Shown piece after piece: positions 37,381-47,706 of a DNA stretch of 64,000 nucleotides (the first letter of the stretch is position 1; the number at the start of each line of letters is the position of its first letter). Below the pieces are notes generated by a model. That model did no database searches, had not been told where the DNA came from, and saw only the letters and a program-made list of their open reading frames with translations. This DNA comes from Pseudorhodoferax sp. Leaf267 (lineage in GTDB: Bacteria > Pseudomonadota > Gammaproteobacteria > Burkholderiales > Burkholderiaceae_C): assembly GCF_001422405.1 (NCBI RefSeq), contig NZ_LMMV01000012.1:164830-228829 (forward strand), read 5' to 3'. The position numbers and the translations under genes were made by a program.

Positions 37381-38211
37381 ATGCTGCGCACCCGCATCAT
37401 CACCGCGCTCGTCCTGCTGGCCGTCCTGCTGCCGGCGCTGTTCTATCCCGATCCCCGGCCGTTCTGCGTCGTCGCGTTGTTGATGATCGCCGGCGGCGTT
37501 TGGGAATGGGGCAGGCTCAATCAGCTCGGCCAGGGCGCTTCGGTCGCCCTGGCGCTGCTTGGCCTGGCGCTGTGCGCCGGGTCCTGGGCGGCCGGATGGC
37601 TGCAGCAGCCCGCTCTGGCGCTCTGGGCTCCGGTCGGCGCGGCATGGGTGCTCGTCGGGCTGTGGCTGATCCGGCGCGGGATCGCGGGCTGGGCGCCCAT
37701 TCCGGTGGCCCTGCGCGTGGTGGGTGGCTTGCTCGCGCTGTGCCTCGCCTGGCTCGCGGTGGCGCAGGCGCGCGTCATCGGCATCAATTTCCTGCTGTCT
37801 GTGCTGACGCTGGTCTGGATGGCCGATGTCGGAGCCTACGCTGCCGGGCGCACTTTCGGCAAGCGCAAGCTCGCATCGGCCATCAGCCCGGGCAAGAGCT
37901 GGGAGGGGGTATACGGTGGCGTGGTGGGCGTGCTCTTGCTGGCCGCCTGCTGGATCTGGGCTGAAGGCGGCGCAGGCCACAGCCTGTACAGCCGCATCTG
38001 GGCCTTCGCGCCCTGGCTGCTGCCCTTGGCACTGCTGTTCCTGTGTGCCACCAGCGTGGTCGGCGATTTGATCGAGTCGCTGATCAAGCGCAGCGCAGGT
38101 GTCAAGGACAGCAGCGGCCTGCTGCCCGGCCACGGCGGTGTGCTGGACCGTGTCGATGCGCTGCTGCCCACGCTGCCACTGGCCCTGATGTTGTACTGCG
38201 TGGCGGCATGA
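37381..38211 (+). CDS. cdsA: Phosphatidate cytidylyltransferase
   Basis: Converts phosphatidic acid and CTP to CDP-diacylglycerol, precursor of all phospholipids. The 276-residue protein has about seven to eight membrane segments and the C-terminal CDS signature running from IKRSAGVKDSSGLLPGHGG to DRVDAL. The catalytic aspartates are in this block and in WMADVGAY. The stop overlaps the dxr start (ATGA). Confidence 0.95.
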   Translation: MLRTRIITALVLLAVLLPALFYPDPRPFCVVALLMIAGGVWEWGRLNQLGQGASVALALLGLALCAGSWAAGWLQQPALALWAPVGAAWVLVGLWLIRRGIAGWAPIPVALRVVGGLLALCLAWLAVAQARVIGINFLLSVLTLVWMADVGAYAAGRTFGKRKLASAISPGKSWEGVYGGVVGVLLLAACWIWAEGGAGHSLYSRIWAFAPWLLPLALLFLCATSVVGDLIESLIKRSAGVKDSSGLLPGHGGVLDRVDALLPTLPLALMLYCVAA

Positions 38212-39389
38212 GGCAGGCTCTGACGATTCTGGGTTCCACCGGCTCCGTCGGTGTGAACACGCTGGACGTGGTGGCGCGTCACCGCGACCGTTTCGAGGTC
38301 TTCGCGCTCACGGCAGCAACCCAGGTCGAGCCCATGCTGCGGCAATGCGCGGCAGTTCGACCGCGCTATGCCGTCATGGCCGACCCGCAGGCCGCGCGGC
38401 TGCTGGACCAGCGTGTACAGGCCGAAGGGCTGGCTGTCGAAGTGTTGGCTGGCCCAGCGGCGATTGCCGAGATGGCGTCGCATCCCGACGTGCATGCCGT
38501 GATGGCCGCCATCGTCGGGGCTGCAGGCCTGGCGCCCTGCCTTGCGGCTGCGCACGCCGGCAAGCGCGTGTTGCTGGCCAACAAGGAGGCCTTGGTCGTG
38601 GGCGGCGACGTGTTCCTGGCCGCCGTGCGCAGCGGTGGCGCCATGCTGTTGCCCATCGACAGCGAGCATTCGGCCGTGTTCCAGTCGCTTCCGGAGGATG
38701 CATCCACCTGGAGCGCCAGCATCGAGAAGATCATGCTGACCTCGTCGGGCGGCCCGTTCCGCACGCGCGACCCGGCCACGCTGCGCGATGTGACGCCGGA
38801 TGAGGCCTGTGCGCACCCGAACTTCGCCATGGGGCGCAAGATCTCGGTCGACTCGGCCACGATGATGAACAAGGCGCTGGAGGTGATCGAGGCCAAGTAC
38901 CTGTTCGGCGTCACGCCCGAGCAGATCGAAGTCGTGATCCATCCGCAGCAGATCATCCACTCCATGGTGCAGTTCCACGATGCGTCGGTCATGGCCCAAT
39001 TGGGCACGCCCGATATGCGGGTCCCGATCGCCTACGGGCTGTCCTGGCCGCAACGCATCGAGAGTGGCACGGCCCGGCTCGATTTCTCGCGCATGGCGGC
39101 GATGACGTTCGAGGCACCGGACCCGGTGCGCTTTCCCTGCCTGCAGCTGGCCTGGGAGTCGTTGCGCGCGCCTTCCGGCACATGCGCCGTCCTGAACGCG
39201 GCCAACGAGGTCGGCGTGGCAGCTTTTCTCGCGCGGCGCATCCGCTTCGACCAGATCCATGCCTTGAACCTTGCAACTTTGGAGCAGGTGCAACCCTCCA
39301 AGCCGCAGTCGCTGGCCGACCTGCTGGCACTCGACGCACAGGTGCGTGCCGTCGCGGAACAATGCATTGCACGCTTGGCAGGCCAGTGA
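38208..39389 (+). CDS. dxr: 1-deoxy-D-xylulose 5-phosphate reductoisomerase
   Basis: First committed step of the MEP isoprenoid pathway, NADPH-dependent. The 393-residue enzyme has the NADPH site LGSTGSVGVNTLDVV at 8-22, LLANKEALVVGG, PIDSEHSAVFQ (metal and substrate), and the flexible loop before FAMGRKISVDSATMMNKALE. With ispD and ispF at 17-18 kb, three of the MEP enzymes are in this window. It is translationally coupled to cdsA. Confidence 0.97.
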   Translation: MRQALTILGSTGSVGVNTLDVVARHRDRFEVFALTAATQVEPMLRQCAAVRPRYAVMADPQAARLLDQRVQAEGLAVEVLAGPAAIAEMASHPDVHAVMAAIVGAAGLAPCLAAAHAGKRVLLANKEALVVGGDVFLAAVRSGGAMLLPIDSEHSAVFQSLPEDASTWSASIEKIMLTSSGGPFRTRDPATLRDVTPDEACAHPNFAMGRKISVDSATMMNKALEVIEAKYLFGVTPEQIEVVIHPQQIIHSMVQFHDASVMAQLGTPDMRVPIAYGLSWPQRIESGTARLDFSRMAAMTFEAPDPVRFPCLQLAWESLRAPSGTCAVLNAANEVGVAAFLARRIRFDQIHALNLATLEQVQPSKPQSLADLLALDAQVRAVAEQCIARLAGQ

Positions 39390-39410
39390 CCCGGCCTTGA
39401 GAGGATTCTC

Positions 39411-40772
39411 ATGTTGACCATCGTTGCCTTCGTCGTGGCCCTGGGCCTGCTGATCGCGGTGCACGAGTACGGCCACTACCGCGTGGCAGTGGCCTGTGGC
39501 GTCAAGGTACAGCGCTTCTCCATCGGATTTGGCAAGGTGTTGCTACGCTGGCAACCCAAGGGGTCGCCGACCGAGTTCGTCATCGGCGCCTTTCCGCTGG
39601 GTGGTTACGTCAAGATGCTGGATGAGCGCGAAGGGCCGGTCGCTCCCGAAGAGCGGCATCGCGCATTCAACACACAGACAGTCGGCAAACGTGCGGCCAT
39701 CGTCGGCGCCGGGCCGGCTGCCAATCTGCTGTTGGCCGTGCTGCTGTACGCGGTGGTGAACTGGAGCGGCATCGACGAGCCGCGCGCCGTGCTCGCCAGC
39801 CCGATCACGGCGTCCATTGCCGAGCGCGCAGGGGTGCGTGGCGGTGAAGTGGTAACGCAGGCTGCCTGGGATGGCGATGAACTGCGCCCTGTGCGCTCTT
39901 TTGAGGAACTGCGCTGGCTGCTGACGCGTGGTGCGCTCGATGGCCACGACGTGCGGCTCGAGGTGGCTTCGGGTGCGCAGGGCCAACGACGCGAACTGCT
40001 GCTGCCGCTGGGGCAGATCGGCGCCCGTGACGCCGACGCCGGCCTGTTCCGCCGCATCGGCATCGTCGCACCCTGGACGCAGCCCGTCATCGGCGATGTG
40101 ATGCCCGATGGCGCTGGTGCGGCCGCCGGCCTGCGCAGCGGCGACGTGGTGCGTGCCATCGGCGCGACCAGCATCGTCGACGGGCAGCAGCTGCGTGAAG
40201 CCATCCGCGCCTCGGTGCGCGGCGAGCAGGGCATGGCCCAGCGGTGGCGTGTCGAGCGCGATGGGCGGGCACTGGAACTGGATGTGACGCCGCAGCCGCA
40301 GCGCGAGGGCGAAGCTTGGATCGGCCGCATCGGTGCCTACGTCGGCGCACCTCCGGCCATGGTCACCGTGCACCACGGTCCTCTGGAAGGGCTATGGAAC
40401 GGCGTCGTGCGGACCTGGGAGGTGTCGAGCCTGACGCTGCGCATGATGGGCCGCATGGTCATCGGTGAAGCCTCGCTCAAGAACCTCAGCGGCCCGCTCA
40501 CGATCGCCGACTATGCCGGCAAGTCCGCCAGCCTTGGATTGACCCAGTACCTCGTGTTTTTGGCCTTGATCAGCGTGAGTCTCGGGGTGCTGAACCTGCT
40601 GCCGTTGCCGGTCCTCGATGGAGGGCACCTGATGTATTATCTTTGGGAGGCGGTGACGGGCAAAAGCGTGTCGGATGCGTGGATGGAACGCATGCAGCGC
40701 ACAGGGGTCGCCCTGCTGCTCGTGATGATGTCCATCGCCTTGTTCAACGACGTGACGCGAATCTTCGGTTGA
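39411..40772 (+). CDS. rseP: RseP site-2 zinc metalloprotease
   Basis: An intramembrane protease that cleaves anti-sigma factor RseA and signal-peptide remnants. The 453-residue protein has the zinc motif HEYGH at residues 18-22 in the first membrane helix, two tandem periplasmic PDZ domains (about 100-310) and the second catalytic segment LLPLPVLDGGHL in a late helix. It is followed by bamA, the usual order, tying envelope-stress control to outer-membrane assembly. It begins 21 bases after dxr. Confidence 0.95.
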   Translation: MLTIVAFVVALGLLIAVHEYGHYRVAVACGVKVQRFSIGFGKVLLRWQPKGSPTEFVIGAFPLGGYVKMLDEREGPVAPEERHRAFNTQTVGKRAAIVGAGPAANLLLAVLLYAVVNWSGIDEPRAVLASPITASIAERAGVRGGEVVTQAAWDGDELRPVRSFEELRWLLTRGALDGHDVRLEVASGAQGQRRELLLPLGQIGARDADAGLFRRIGIVAPWTQPVIGDVMPDGAGAAAGLRSGDVVRAIGATSIVDGQQLREAIRASVRGEQGMAQRWRVERDGRALELDVTPQPQREGEAWIGRIGAYVGAPPAMVTVHHGPLEGLWNGVVRTWEVSSLTLRMMGRMVIGEASLKNLSGPLTIADYAGKSASLGLTQYLVFLALISVSLGVLNLLPLPVLDGGHLMYYLWEAVTGKSVSDAWMERMQRTGVALLLVMMSIALFNDVTRIFG

Positions 40773-40828
40773 CCTCTTTGCAGTGTGCTGCACGCCCAGC
40801 AGACGCCGTCAACCCTCAACTTTCATCC

Positions 40829-43126
40829 ATGAAACACCACATGCATCGCTTTCGCACGCGCGCGGTCACCACGGCTCTGGCCCTCATGTTCGCGGCCAAC
40901 ACGGCCTGGGCGGTCGATCCGTTCCAGGTGCGCGACATCCGCATCGAGGGCCTGCAACGCGTCGAGCCCGGCACCGTGTTCGCATCCTTGCCGTTCCGTG
41001 TGGGTGACACCTATTCGGACGAACAGGGCAGTGCGGCGATCCGTTCGCTGTTCGGTCTGGGCCTGTTCACCGACGTGCGCATCCAGGTCAGCGGCGATGT
41101 GCTGGTCGTTGTGGTCGAAGAACGTCCCACCGTGGCCGACGTGGAATTCGTCGGCACCAAGGAATTCGACAAGGATGCCCTGAAGAAGTCCATGCGGGAC
41201 GTGGGCCTGACCGAGGGTCGCCCGTTCGACAAGGCGCTGGCCGACCGCGCCGAGCAGGAACTCAAGCGCCAGTACATCAACCGCAGCCTCTATGGCGCCG
41301 AGGTCGTGACGACCGTCACGCCGATCGAGCGCAACCGCGTCAACCTGACCTTTACGATCACCGAGGGCGACCCGGCCAAGATCAAGGAGATCCGCATCGT
41401 CGGCAACAAGGCGTTCAGCGAGTCCACGCTGCGCAACCTGTTCGAGCTCGATACGGGCGGCTGGCTGAGCTGGTACACCAAGTCCGACCGCTACTCGCGT
41501 GCCAAGCTGAACGCCGACATCGAGACCCTGCGTTCCTACTACCTGACACGTGGCTACCTGGAGTTCCGGGTCGAAACCACGCAGGTGGCAATCTCGCCGG
41601 ACAAGCAGGACATCGCCATCACGCTGAACATTACCGAGGGCGAACGCTACGTGGTGTCCAGCGTCCGCCTGGACGGGAACTACCTGGGCAAGGACGACGA
41701 GTTCAAGTCGCTGGTCACGATCAAGCCCGGCGAGGCCTACAACGCCGACCGCGTGGCAGAAACCACCAAGGCCTTTCGCGACAACTTCGGCAACTTCGGC
41801 TTCGCGTTCGCGAATGTCGAGGCGCGGCCCGAGATCGACCGCAGCAACAACAGCGTGGCCTTGCTGCTGGTGGCCGAGCCTTCGCGTCGCGCTTACGTGC
41901 GGCGCATCAACGTGGTGGGCAACACGCGCACGCGTGACGAGGTGATCCGCCGCGAGTTCCGGCAGTTCGAATCGTCCTGGTACGACGGCAACAAGATCCG
42001 GCTCTCGCGCGACCGGGTCGACCGGCTGGGATACTTCAAAGAAGTGAACATGGAGACGCAGGAGGTGCCTGGCATTGCCGACCAGGTCGACCTGCAGGTG
42101 GGCGTGGAAGAAAAGCCGACCGGCAGCCTGCAGCTGGGCGCCGGTTTCTCCAGCGCTGAAAAGCTGGCGCTTTCCTTTGGCATCAAGCAGGAAAACGCGT
42201 TCGGTTCGGGCAACTACCTGGGCCTGGACATCAACACCAGCAAGTTCAACCGCACGATCGTGCTGAACACAGTGGACCCGTACTTCACCACCGACGGTGT
42301 GTCCTTGTCGGTGGACTTATTCCACCGCAACTCCCGGCCGTACAACGACCAGGGTGGCAACTACCAGCTGGAAACCACGGGCGCGGGCCTGCGTTTCGGC
42401 GTGCCCTTCAGCGAGATCGACACCGTGTACTTCGGTGGCACGGTGGAGCGCACGACGATCAAGCCGGGCACCAACATCCCGGCTGCGTACCTGGCCTATG
42501 GCGACAAGTTCGGCTACACCAGTTACTCGTTCCCTCTGTCCATTGGCTGGGCGCGCGACAACCGCGACAGCACACTGGTGCCGACCACGGGCCGCATGCA
42601 AAAGCTCAATGCGGAACTGGGCGTCGCAGGCGACACCCGCTACCTGCGCAGCAGCTACCAGTATCAGCAGTACATCCCGCTGAACAAGCAGTACACGCTG
42701 GCATTCAACGGTGAGCTGGGCTATGGCAAGGGCCTGTCGGGCCGGCCGTTCCCGGTCTTCAAGAACTTCTATTCGGGCGGCCTGGGCTCGGTGCGTGGTT
42801 TCGAACAGGGCACGCTCGGTCCGCGTGACGTGACCGGCTCGGTCATTGGCGGTACCAAGAAGGTCACGTTGAACGCCGAGCTGCTGACTCCATTCCCCGG
42901 CGCCGGCAATGACCGCACGCTGCGCATGTTCGGTTTCGTCGACGTGGGCAACGTCTACGGCGAGGAGCAGAAGTTCGAGTTGAGCGATATGCGCGCCTCG
43001 GTCGGTATCGGTCTGAGCTGGATATCCCCTGTTGGCCCGCTGCGCTTGGCAATTGCCAATCCCGTGCGCAAATTTGCGGGCGATAGAATCCAAAAACTGC
43101 AATTCCAGATAGGTACGTCGTTTTGA
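40829..43126 (+). CDS. bamA: Outer-membrane assembly factor BamA
   Basis: The essential outer-membrane protein insertase. The 765-residue precursor has a signal peptide (ending NTAWA, about residue 28), five POTRA repeats (about 30-430), and a 16-strand barrel with the conserved VRGF motif in GLGSVRGFEQGTLGP on extracellular loop 6. The C-terminal residue is Phe, as required for barrel assembly. The ATG at 40829 is chosen; 40841 is a nearby alternative. The stop overlaps the skp start by one base (TGATG). Confidence 0.96.
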   Translation: MKHHMHRFRTRAVTTALALMFAANTAWAVDPFQVRDIRIEGLQRVEPGTVFASLPFRVGDTYSDEQGSAAIRSLFGLGLFTDVRIQVSGDVLVVVVEERPTVADVEFVGTKEFDKDALKKSMRDVGLTEGRPFDKALADRAEQELKRQYINRSLYGAEVVTTVTPIERNRVNLTFTITEGDPAKIKEIRIVGNKAFSESTLRNLFELDTGGWLSWYTKSDRYSRAKLNADIETLRSYYLTRGYLEFRVETTQVAISPDKQDIAITLNITEGERYVVSSVRLDGNYLGKDDEFKSLVTIKPGEAYNADRVAETTKAFRDNFGNFGFAFANVEARPEIDRSNNSVALLLVAEPSRRAYVRRINVVGNTRTRDEVIRREFRQFESSWYDGNKIRLSRDRVDRLGYFKEVNMETQEVPGIADQVDLQVGVEEKPTGSLQLGAGFSSAEKLALSFGIKQENAFGSGNYLGLDINTSKFNRTIVLNTVDPYFTTDGVSLSVDLFHRNSRPYNDQGGNYQLETTGAGLRFGVPFSEIDTVYFGGTVERTTIKPGTNIPAAYLAYGDKFGYTSYSFPLSIGWARDNRDSTLVPTTGRMQKLNAELGVAGDTRYLRSSYQYQQYIPLNKQYTLAFNGELGYGKGLSGRPFPVFKNFYSGGLGSVRGFEQGTLGPRDVTGSVIGGTKKVTLNAELLTPFPGAGNDRTLRMFGFVDVGNVYGEEQKFELSDMRASVGIGLSWISPVGPLRLAIANPVRKFAGDRIQKLQFQIGTSF

Positions 43127-43647
43127 TGAAGAAACTTTTGCGTTCTTTCGGTCCGGCCCTGGCACTGAGCCTTGCAGCCCTGTGCGCCCCTGCGCAGGCG
43201 CAGGAGTTCCGGGTGGGCTTCGTCAACATCGATCGCCTGCTGCGTGAAGCGAATCCCGCCAAGATCGGCCAAGGCAAGCTCGAACAAGAATTCTCCAAGC
43301 GTGAGAAGGACTTGCTGGATGCTGGCAATGTGCTGAAGGCCGCCTCCGAAAAGTTCGAGCGTGAAGCGCCGACCCTGGCCGAGAGCCAGCGCGCGGCACG
43401 CCAGAAGCAGCTGGTCGACCAGGACCGCGATTTCCAGCGCAAGCGCCGCGAGTTCCAGGAAGACCTCAATTCGCGCAAGAACGAAGAGCTTCAGCAGGTC
43501 ATCGAGAAGGCCAACCGCGTGATCAAGCAGGTGGCCGAAGCCGACAAGTACGACGCCATCCTGCAGGAAGCCGCGTACATCAATCCCAAGCACGACATCA
43601 CCGACAAAGTCATCAAGGCTTTGAACGCGACCACGCCCGTCAAGTGA
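43126..43647 (+). CDS. skp: Periplasmic chaperone Skp/OmpH
   Basis: A 173-residue trimeric holdase that escorts unfolded outer-membrane proteins to BamA. The signal peptide ends APAQAQ (about 25). The mature part opens with FRVGFVNIDRLLREA and is largely two long charged helices (Lys/Glu/Arg-rich, residues 55-150) that form the tentacles. The ATG at 43126 overlaps the bamA stop. lpxD follows 18 bases later. Confidence 0.93.
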   Translation: MKKLLRSFGPALALSLAALCAPAQAQEFRVGFVNIDRLLREANPAKIGQGKLEQEFSKREKDLLDAGNVLKAASEKFEREAPTLAESQRAARQKQLVDQDRDFQRKRREFQEDLNSRKNEELQQVIEKANRVIKQVAEADKYDAILQEAAYINPKHDITDKVIKALNATTPVK

Positions 43648-43665
43648 CGGGTGTGCTGACCTGAC

Positions 43666-44646
43666 GTGGCTCTGGATCTCGGCAGCATCGTCGACGCATT
43701 GGGTGGAGACCTGCACGGAGACCGGTCTGTGCGCATCGAGGGCCTCGCGGCATTGGCCACGGCCGGCCCGGGCCAGATCGCCTTCCTGGCCAATCTGAAA
43801 CTGCAGTCGCAGCTCGCGCTTTCCACGGCCGCCTGCGTGATCGTGGGGCCGGCACTGCGCGAGGTGGCCCAGGCCCGCGGCGCGTGCATCGTGGCCGACG
43901 ATCCCTACCTGTACTACGCACGCCTGACGCAGTTGTGGAAGCGCGCGCATGCCCCGGCGGTGCCTGCCGGCGTCCACCCCAGCGCCGTGGTCGACCCGGA
44001 GGCGGTCGTCGACCCCTCCGCCTGGATCGGCCCGCTGTGCGTGGTCGAGCGCGGTGTGCGCATCGGCGCCGGCACGGTGCTCAAGTCGCGCGTGACGATC
44101 GGTGAGCGCTGCACGGTCGGCGAGCGCTGCACGTTCGAGGCGGGTGCCGTGATCGGGTCTGATGGTTTCGGGTTTGCCCCTCACGCGGGACGCTGGGAAA
44201 AGATCGAGCAACTCGGCGCAGTGCGCATCGGCAACGATGTGGATGTCGGGGCCAACACCTGCATCGACCGCGGCACGCTCGGGGACACGGTGATCGAGGA
44301 CGGCGTCAAGCTCGACAACTTGATCCAGATCGCGCACAACGTGCGCATCGGCAAGTATTCCGCGATGGCCGCCTGTTCAGCCATCGCCGGCAGCACCACC
44401 GTCGGCGAACACTGCACCATTGGCGGGGCCGTATCGATCGCGGGCCATATCGCGATTGCCGACCACGTGCACATCGGTGGCGGCGCGGCCGTCACGAACA
44501 ACATCAAGAAGGCAGGTGCCTACGGCGGCATCTTCCCGCTCGATGAATTTGGAAAATGGGAAAAGGCTGCGGCCACCCTGCGACAGCTTCCCAGCCTGCG
44601 CGAACGTCTGCGGGCGTTGGAGCGGCTGGTGGCACAAGGCGATTGA
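43666..44646 (+). CDS. lpxD: UDP-3-O-(3-hydroxyacyl)glucosamine N-acyltransferase
   Basis: Third step of lipid A synthesis. The 326-residue enzyme has a uridine-binding N-terminal domain ([12 protein letters not shown]) and a left-handed beta-helix built of hexapeptide repeats ([14 protein letters not shown] onward), with the catalytic His in the [10 protein letters not shown] block. The start is GTG at 43666; no in-frame ATG lies near. It is followed by fabZ after six bases. Confidence 0.96.
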   Translation: MALDLGSIVDALGGDLHGDRSVRIEGLAALATAGPGQIAFLANLKLQSQLALSTAACVIVGPALREVAQARGACIVADDPYLYYARLTQLWKRAHAPAVPAGVHPSAVVDPEAVVDPSAWIGPLCVVERGVRIGAGTVLKSRVTIGERCTVGERCTFEAGAVIGSDGFGFAPHAGRWEKIEQLGAVRIGNDVDVGANTCIDRGTLGDTVIEDGVKLDNLIQIAHNVRIGKYSAMAACSAIAGSTTVGEHCTIGGAVSIAGHIAIADHVHIGGGAAVTNNIKKAGAYGGIFPLDEFGKWEKAAATLRQLPSLRERLRALERLVAQGD

Positions 44647-44652
44647 CACGAC

Positions 44653-45093
44653 ATGATGGACATCCACGAAATTCTGAAGAAGCTGCCGCACCGCTATCCC
44701 ATCTTGCTGGTGGATCGCGTGCTGTCCCTGGAGAAGGACAAGTCCATCCAGGCGCTGAAGAACGTCTCCATCAACGAGCCGTATTTCGTCGGGCATTTCC
44801 CGAACCGGCCCGTGATGCCGGGCGTGTTGATGCTCGAAGCCATGGCGCAGGCGGCTGCCTTGCTGTCGTTCGCCAGCGCCGGCAAGCCGCTGGACGACAA
44901 CACGATCTACTACTTCGCGGGCATCGACGCGGCGCGCTTCAAGCGGCCGGTGGAGCCGGGCGACCAGCTCATTCTGGATGTGGAACTGCTGCGCCAGAAG
45001 TCGGGCATCTACAAGTTCAAGGGCGTGGCGCGCGTGGCCGATGCCGTGGCCTGCGAGGCCGAGCTGATGTGCACGATGCGCACCATCGTTTGA
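44653..45093 (+). CDS. fabZ: 3-hydroxyacyl-ACP dehydratase FabZ
   Basis: Dehydrates 3-hydroxyacyl-ACP in fatty-acid elongation and so competes with LpxA and LpxD for the same acyl-ACP pool. The 146-residue hot-dog-fold enzyme has the catalytic His in [20 protein letters not shown] (His/Glu pair). Its location between lpxD and lpxA is conserved in proteobacteria and fits the balance between membrane phospholipid and lipid A. The start could be 44653 or 44656 (ATGATG). Confidence 0.97.
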   Translation: MMDIHEILKKLPHRYPILLVDRVLSLEKDKSIQALKNVSINEPYFVGHFPNRPVMPGVLMLEAMAQAAALLSFASAGKPLDDNTIYYFAGIDAARFKRPVEPGDQLILDVELLRQKSGIYKFKGVARVADAVACEAELMCTMRTIV

Positions 45094-45118
45094 GCTGGCC
45101 GCGTTGACGGAGAACGGC

Positions 45119-45907
45119 ATGGCCCTCGTACACCCAAGCGCCGTCGTCGATCCCGGGGCGCAGATCGACGCCAGCGTCAGCATCGGCCCGTTCAGCGTCA
45201 TCGGCCCGCATGTGCGCATCGGCGCGGGCAGCAGCGTCGGCCCGCACTGCGTGATCGAGGGCCACACGACGATCGGCCGCGACAACCGCATCTTCCAGTT
45301 CGCCTCCCTGGGCGCCGCGCCGCAGGACAAGAAGTACGCGGGCGAGCCGACTGAACTCGTGATCGGCGACCGCAACGTGATCCGCGAGTTCTGCACTTTC
45401 AACCTGGGGACGGTGCAGGACGCCGGCGTGACCCGCATCGGCGACGACAACTGGATCATGGCTTACGTGCACATCGCGCACGACTGCGTGGTCGGCAACC
45501 AGGTCACGATGGCGAACAATGCAACGCTGGCCGGCCATGTACAGGTCGGCGACTGGGCCACGGTGGGTGGCCTCGTGGGCGTGCTGCAACGCATGCGCAT
45601 CGGCGCCCATGCGATGGTCGGATTCGCGAGCCATGTCAACAAGGATGTGCCGCCATTCATGGTGGTGGATGGCAACCCGCTCGAAGTGCGGGCCGTGAAC
45701 CTCGTGGGCCTGCGCCGCCGCGACTTCTCGAACGCGCGCCTGTCGGCGATCCGCGAAATGCACAAGCTGCTGTACCGCCAGGGCCACACGCTAGACGAGG
45801 CCATGGTGGCCATTCTGGCGCTGGGCCAGGCCCAGCCCGACGCAGCAGCAGATGCCGCGCTGCTGCATGATTTCCTGAAAACCTCCGCCAGCGGCATTGC
45901 CCGCTGA
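45119..45907 (+). CDS. lpxA: UDP-N-acetylglucosamine acyltransferase
   Basis: First step of lipid A synthesis. The 262-residue protein equals the E. coli length. Hexapeptide repeats start at residue 4 ([12 protein letters not shown]), the catalytic His lies in [12 protein letters not shown], and the C-terminal helical domain follows VNLVGLRRR. The ATG at 45119 with GGAG upstream is preferred over an in-frame TTG at 45104. lpxB follows ten bases later. Confidence 0.97.
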   Translation: MALVHPSAVVDPGAQIDASVSIGPFSVIGPHVRIGAGSSVGPHCVIEGHTTIGRDNRIFQFASLGAAPQDKKYAGEPTELVIGDRNVIREFCTFNLGTVQDAGVTRIGDDNWIMAYVHIAHDCVVGNQVTMANNATLAGHVQVGDWATVGGLVGVLQRMRIGAHAMVGFASHVNKDVPPFMVVDGNPLEVRAVNLVGLRRRDFSNARLSAIREMHKLLYRQGHTLDEAMVAILALGQAQPDAAADAALLHDFLKTSASGIAR

Positions 45908-45917
45908 GCCTGCGGCC

Positions 45918-47078
45918 ATGGCCCATGCTCCCGCGCAGCGCTGCGCCATGGTGGCTGGCGAGGCCTCGGGCGACTTGCTGGCCTCGTTGCTGCTGGCGGC
46001 CATGCAGCAGCGCTGGCCTGCGCTTCAGGCGGCCGGCATCGGTGGCGCGGCCATGCGGGCGCAGGGCTTCGACGCCTGGTGGTCCAGCGAGCAACTCGCA
46101 GTGCGCGGTTACCTGGAGGTGTTGCCGCACCTGCGCAAGCTGCTGGCCATCCGCCGCGAACTCGGCGACCGGCTGCTGCGCGAGCGGCCCGACATCTTCA
46201 TCGGCATCGACGCGCCTGATTTCAACTTCGGCCTGGAAGAGCGGCTGAAGAATGCCGGCATTCCGACCGTGCACTTCGTGAGCCCGTCGTTCTGGGCCTG
46301 GCGTGCAAAGAAGGTGGAAAAGCTCAAGCGCAGCGCCGACCATGTTCTGTGCATCTTTCCGTTCGAGCCGGCGCTGCTGGCCCGGCATGGGATCGACGCC
46401 ACCTACGTCGGCCACCCGCTGGCCGGCGTGATTCCTCTGGTACCGGACCGCGCGGCTGCGCGCCAGGCGCTGGGACTGGACCAGGATGCGACGGTGGTTG
46501 CCATCCTTCCGGGCAGCCGCAGGTCCGAGGTCCAGCAGATGGCGGCGCGCTTCTTCGCGGCCGCCGAGATCTTGCTGCGTTCGCAGGGCGCGCTGCAGTT
46601 CGTGGTACCGGCCGTGCCAGCGCTGGAGGCCGAGATCCGGCGCCTGGCGCAGGCGACCAGCCTGGGCCCGCGCCTGCACATCGTCGCTGGTCAGTCCCAT
46701 GCCGTGCTGGCGGCCTGCGACCTGGCCTTGGTCGCCAGTGGCACGGCCACGCTGGAGACTGCGCTGTTCAAGCGCCCGATGGTGATCGCGTACCACATGA
46801 ACCGGCTGTCCTGGTATCTGATGCGCGGGCGCAACCTGCAGCCCTGGATCGGCCTGCCCAACATCCTGTGCCGCGACTTCGTCGTGCCCGAGCTCCTGCA
46901 GGACGCCGCCAGCCCCGAGGCCTTGGCGGCAGCGCTGGGCCGCTGGCTGGACCAGCGTCGGGCCGATCCGGAGACAATCGCCGACCTTGAACAACGATTC
47001 ACCGCGCTGCATCTCGAACTGCGGCGCGACACAGCTTCCCTGGCCAGCGATGCCATCCAAAAGATTCTTGGTTCCTGA
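45918..47078 (+). CDS. lpxB: Lipid-A-disaccharide synthase
   Basis: Condenses UDP-diacylglucosamine with lipid X to form the lipid A disaccharide. The 386-residue family 19 glycosyltransferase has [17 protein letters not shown] near the N-terminus, [31 protein letters not shown] and LPGSRRSEV, all family landmarks. Its 3' end overlaps rnhB by 29 bases in another frame. Confidence 0.96.
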   Translation: MAHAPAQRCAMVAGEASGDLLASLLLAAMQQRWPALQAAGIGGAAMRAQGFDAWWSSEQLAVRGYLEVLPHLRKLLAIRRELGDRLLRERPDIFIGIDAPDFNFGLEERLKNAGIPTVHFVSPSFWAWRAKKVEKLKRSADHVLCIFPFEPALLARHGIDATYVGHPLAGVIPLVPDRAAARQALGLDQDATVVAILPGSRRSEVQQMAARFFAAAEILLRSQGALQFVVPAVPALEAEIRRLAQATSLGPRLHIVAGQSHAVLAACDLALVASGTATLETALFKRPMVIAYHMNRLSWYLMRGRNLQPWIGLPNILCRDFVVPELLQDAASPEALAAALGRWLDQRRADPETIADLEQRFTALHLELRRDTASLASDAIQKILGS

Positions 47079-47706
47079 GCAGCAGGTGCTCGGCTGGGCC
47101 GCCCCGGGCCTGCTGGCCGGCGTGGACGAAGCCGGGCGCGGCCCTCTGGCCGGGCCGGTGGTGGCCGCCGCCGTGATCCTGGACGAACTGCAGCCCATCA
47201 CCGGCCTGGCCGATTCCAAGGTGCTGACGCCGCAGCGGCGCGCGCAACTGGACGAAGAAATCCGCGCCAAGGCTCTGTGCTACGCCGTGGCACAGGCCTC
47301 GGTCGAGGAGATCGACCGGTTGAACATCCTGCAGGCCACGCTGCTGGCCATGCGGCGTGCCGTGCAGGGCCTGCGGCTCAAGCCTGCGCGCGTGCTGATC
47401 GACGGCAACCAGTTGCCGGTGCTGGACGTGCTGGCCGAGACCGTGGTGAAAGGCGATGCGCTGGTGCCGTCCATCTCGGCCGCTTCCATCCTGGCCAAGG
47501 TGCACCGCGACCGATGGTGCGCGCAGGTGCATGCCGATTTCCCGCACTACGGATTCCACGAACACAAGGGCTATGGCACGCCGGCCCATATGGAAGCCCT
47601 GCGCGTGCATGGCGCCTGCGCCTTGCACCGCCAGTCGTTCGCGCCGGTGCGGGCTGCCGGCATGGTGCAGGTGACGGTGGTCACGCCGGCAGGGCTGGGT
47701 CGATGA
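47050..47706 (+). CDS. rnhB: Ribonuclease HII
   Basis: Cuts RNA in RNA-DNA hybrids and removes misincorporated ribonucleotides. The 218-residue enzyme has the catalytic [14 protein letters not shown] (Asp-Glu), a third acid in LIDGNQ and the [22 protein letters not shown] block. The ATG at 47050 lies within the last 29 bases of lpxB, consistent with coupling; a more upstream in-frame start would run deeper into lpxB. The stop overlaps the next start (ATGA). Confidence 0.95.
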   Translation: MPSKRFLVPEQQVLGWAAPGLLAGVDEAGRGPLAGPVVAAAVILDELQPITGLADSKVLTPQRRAQLDEEIRAKALCYAVAQASVEEIDRLNILQATLLAMRRAVQGLRLKPARVLIDGNQLPVLDVLAETVVKGDALVPSISAASILAKVHRDRWCAQVHADFPHYGFHEHKGYGTPAHMEALRVHGACALHRQSFAPVRAAGMVQVTVVTPAGLGR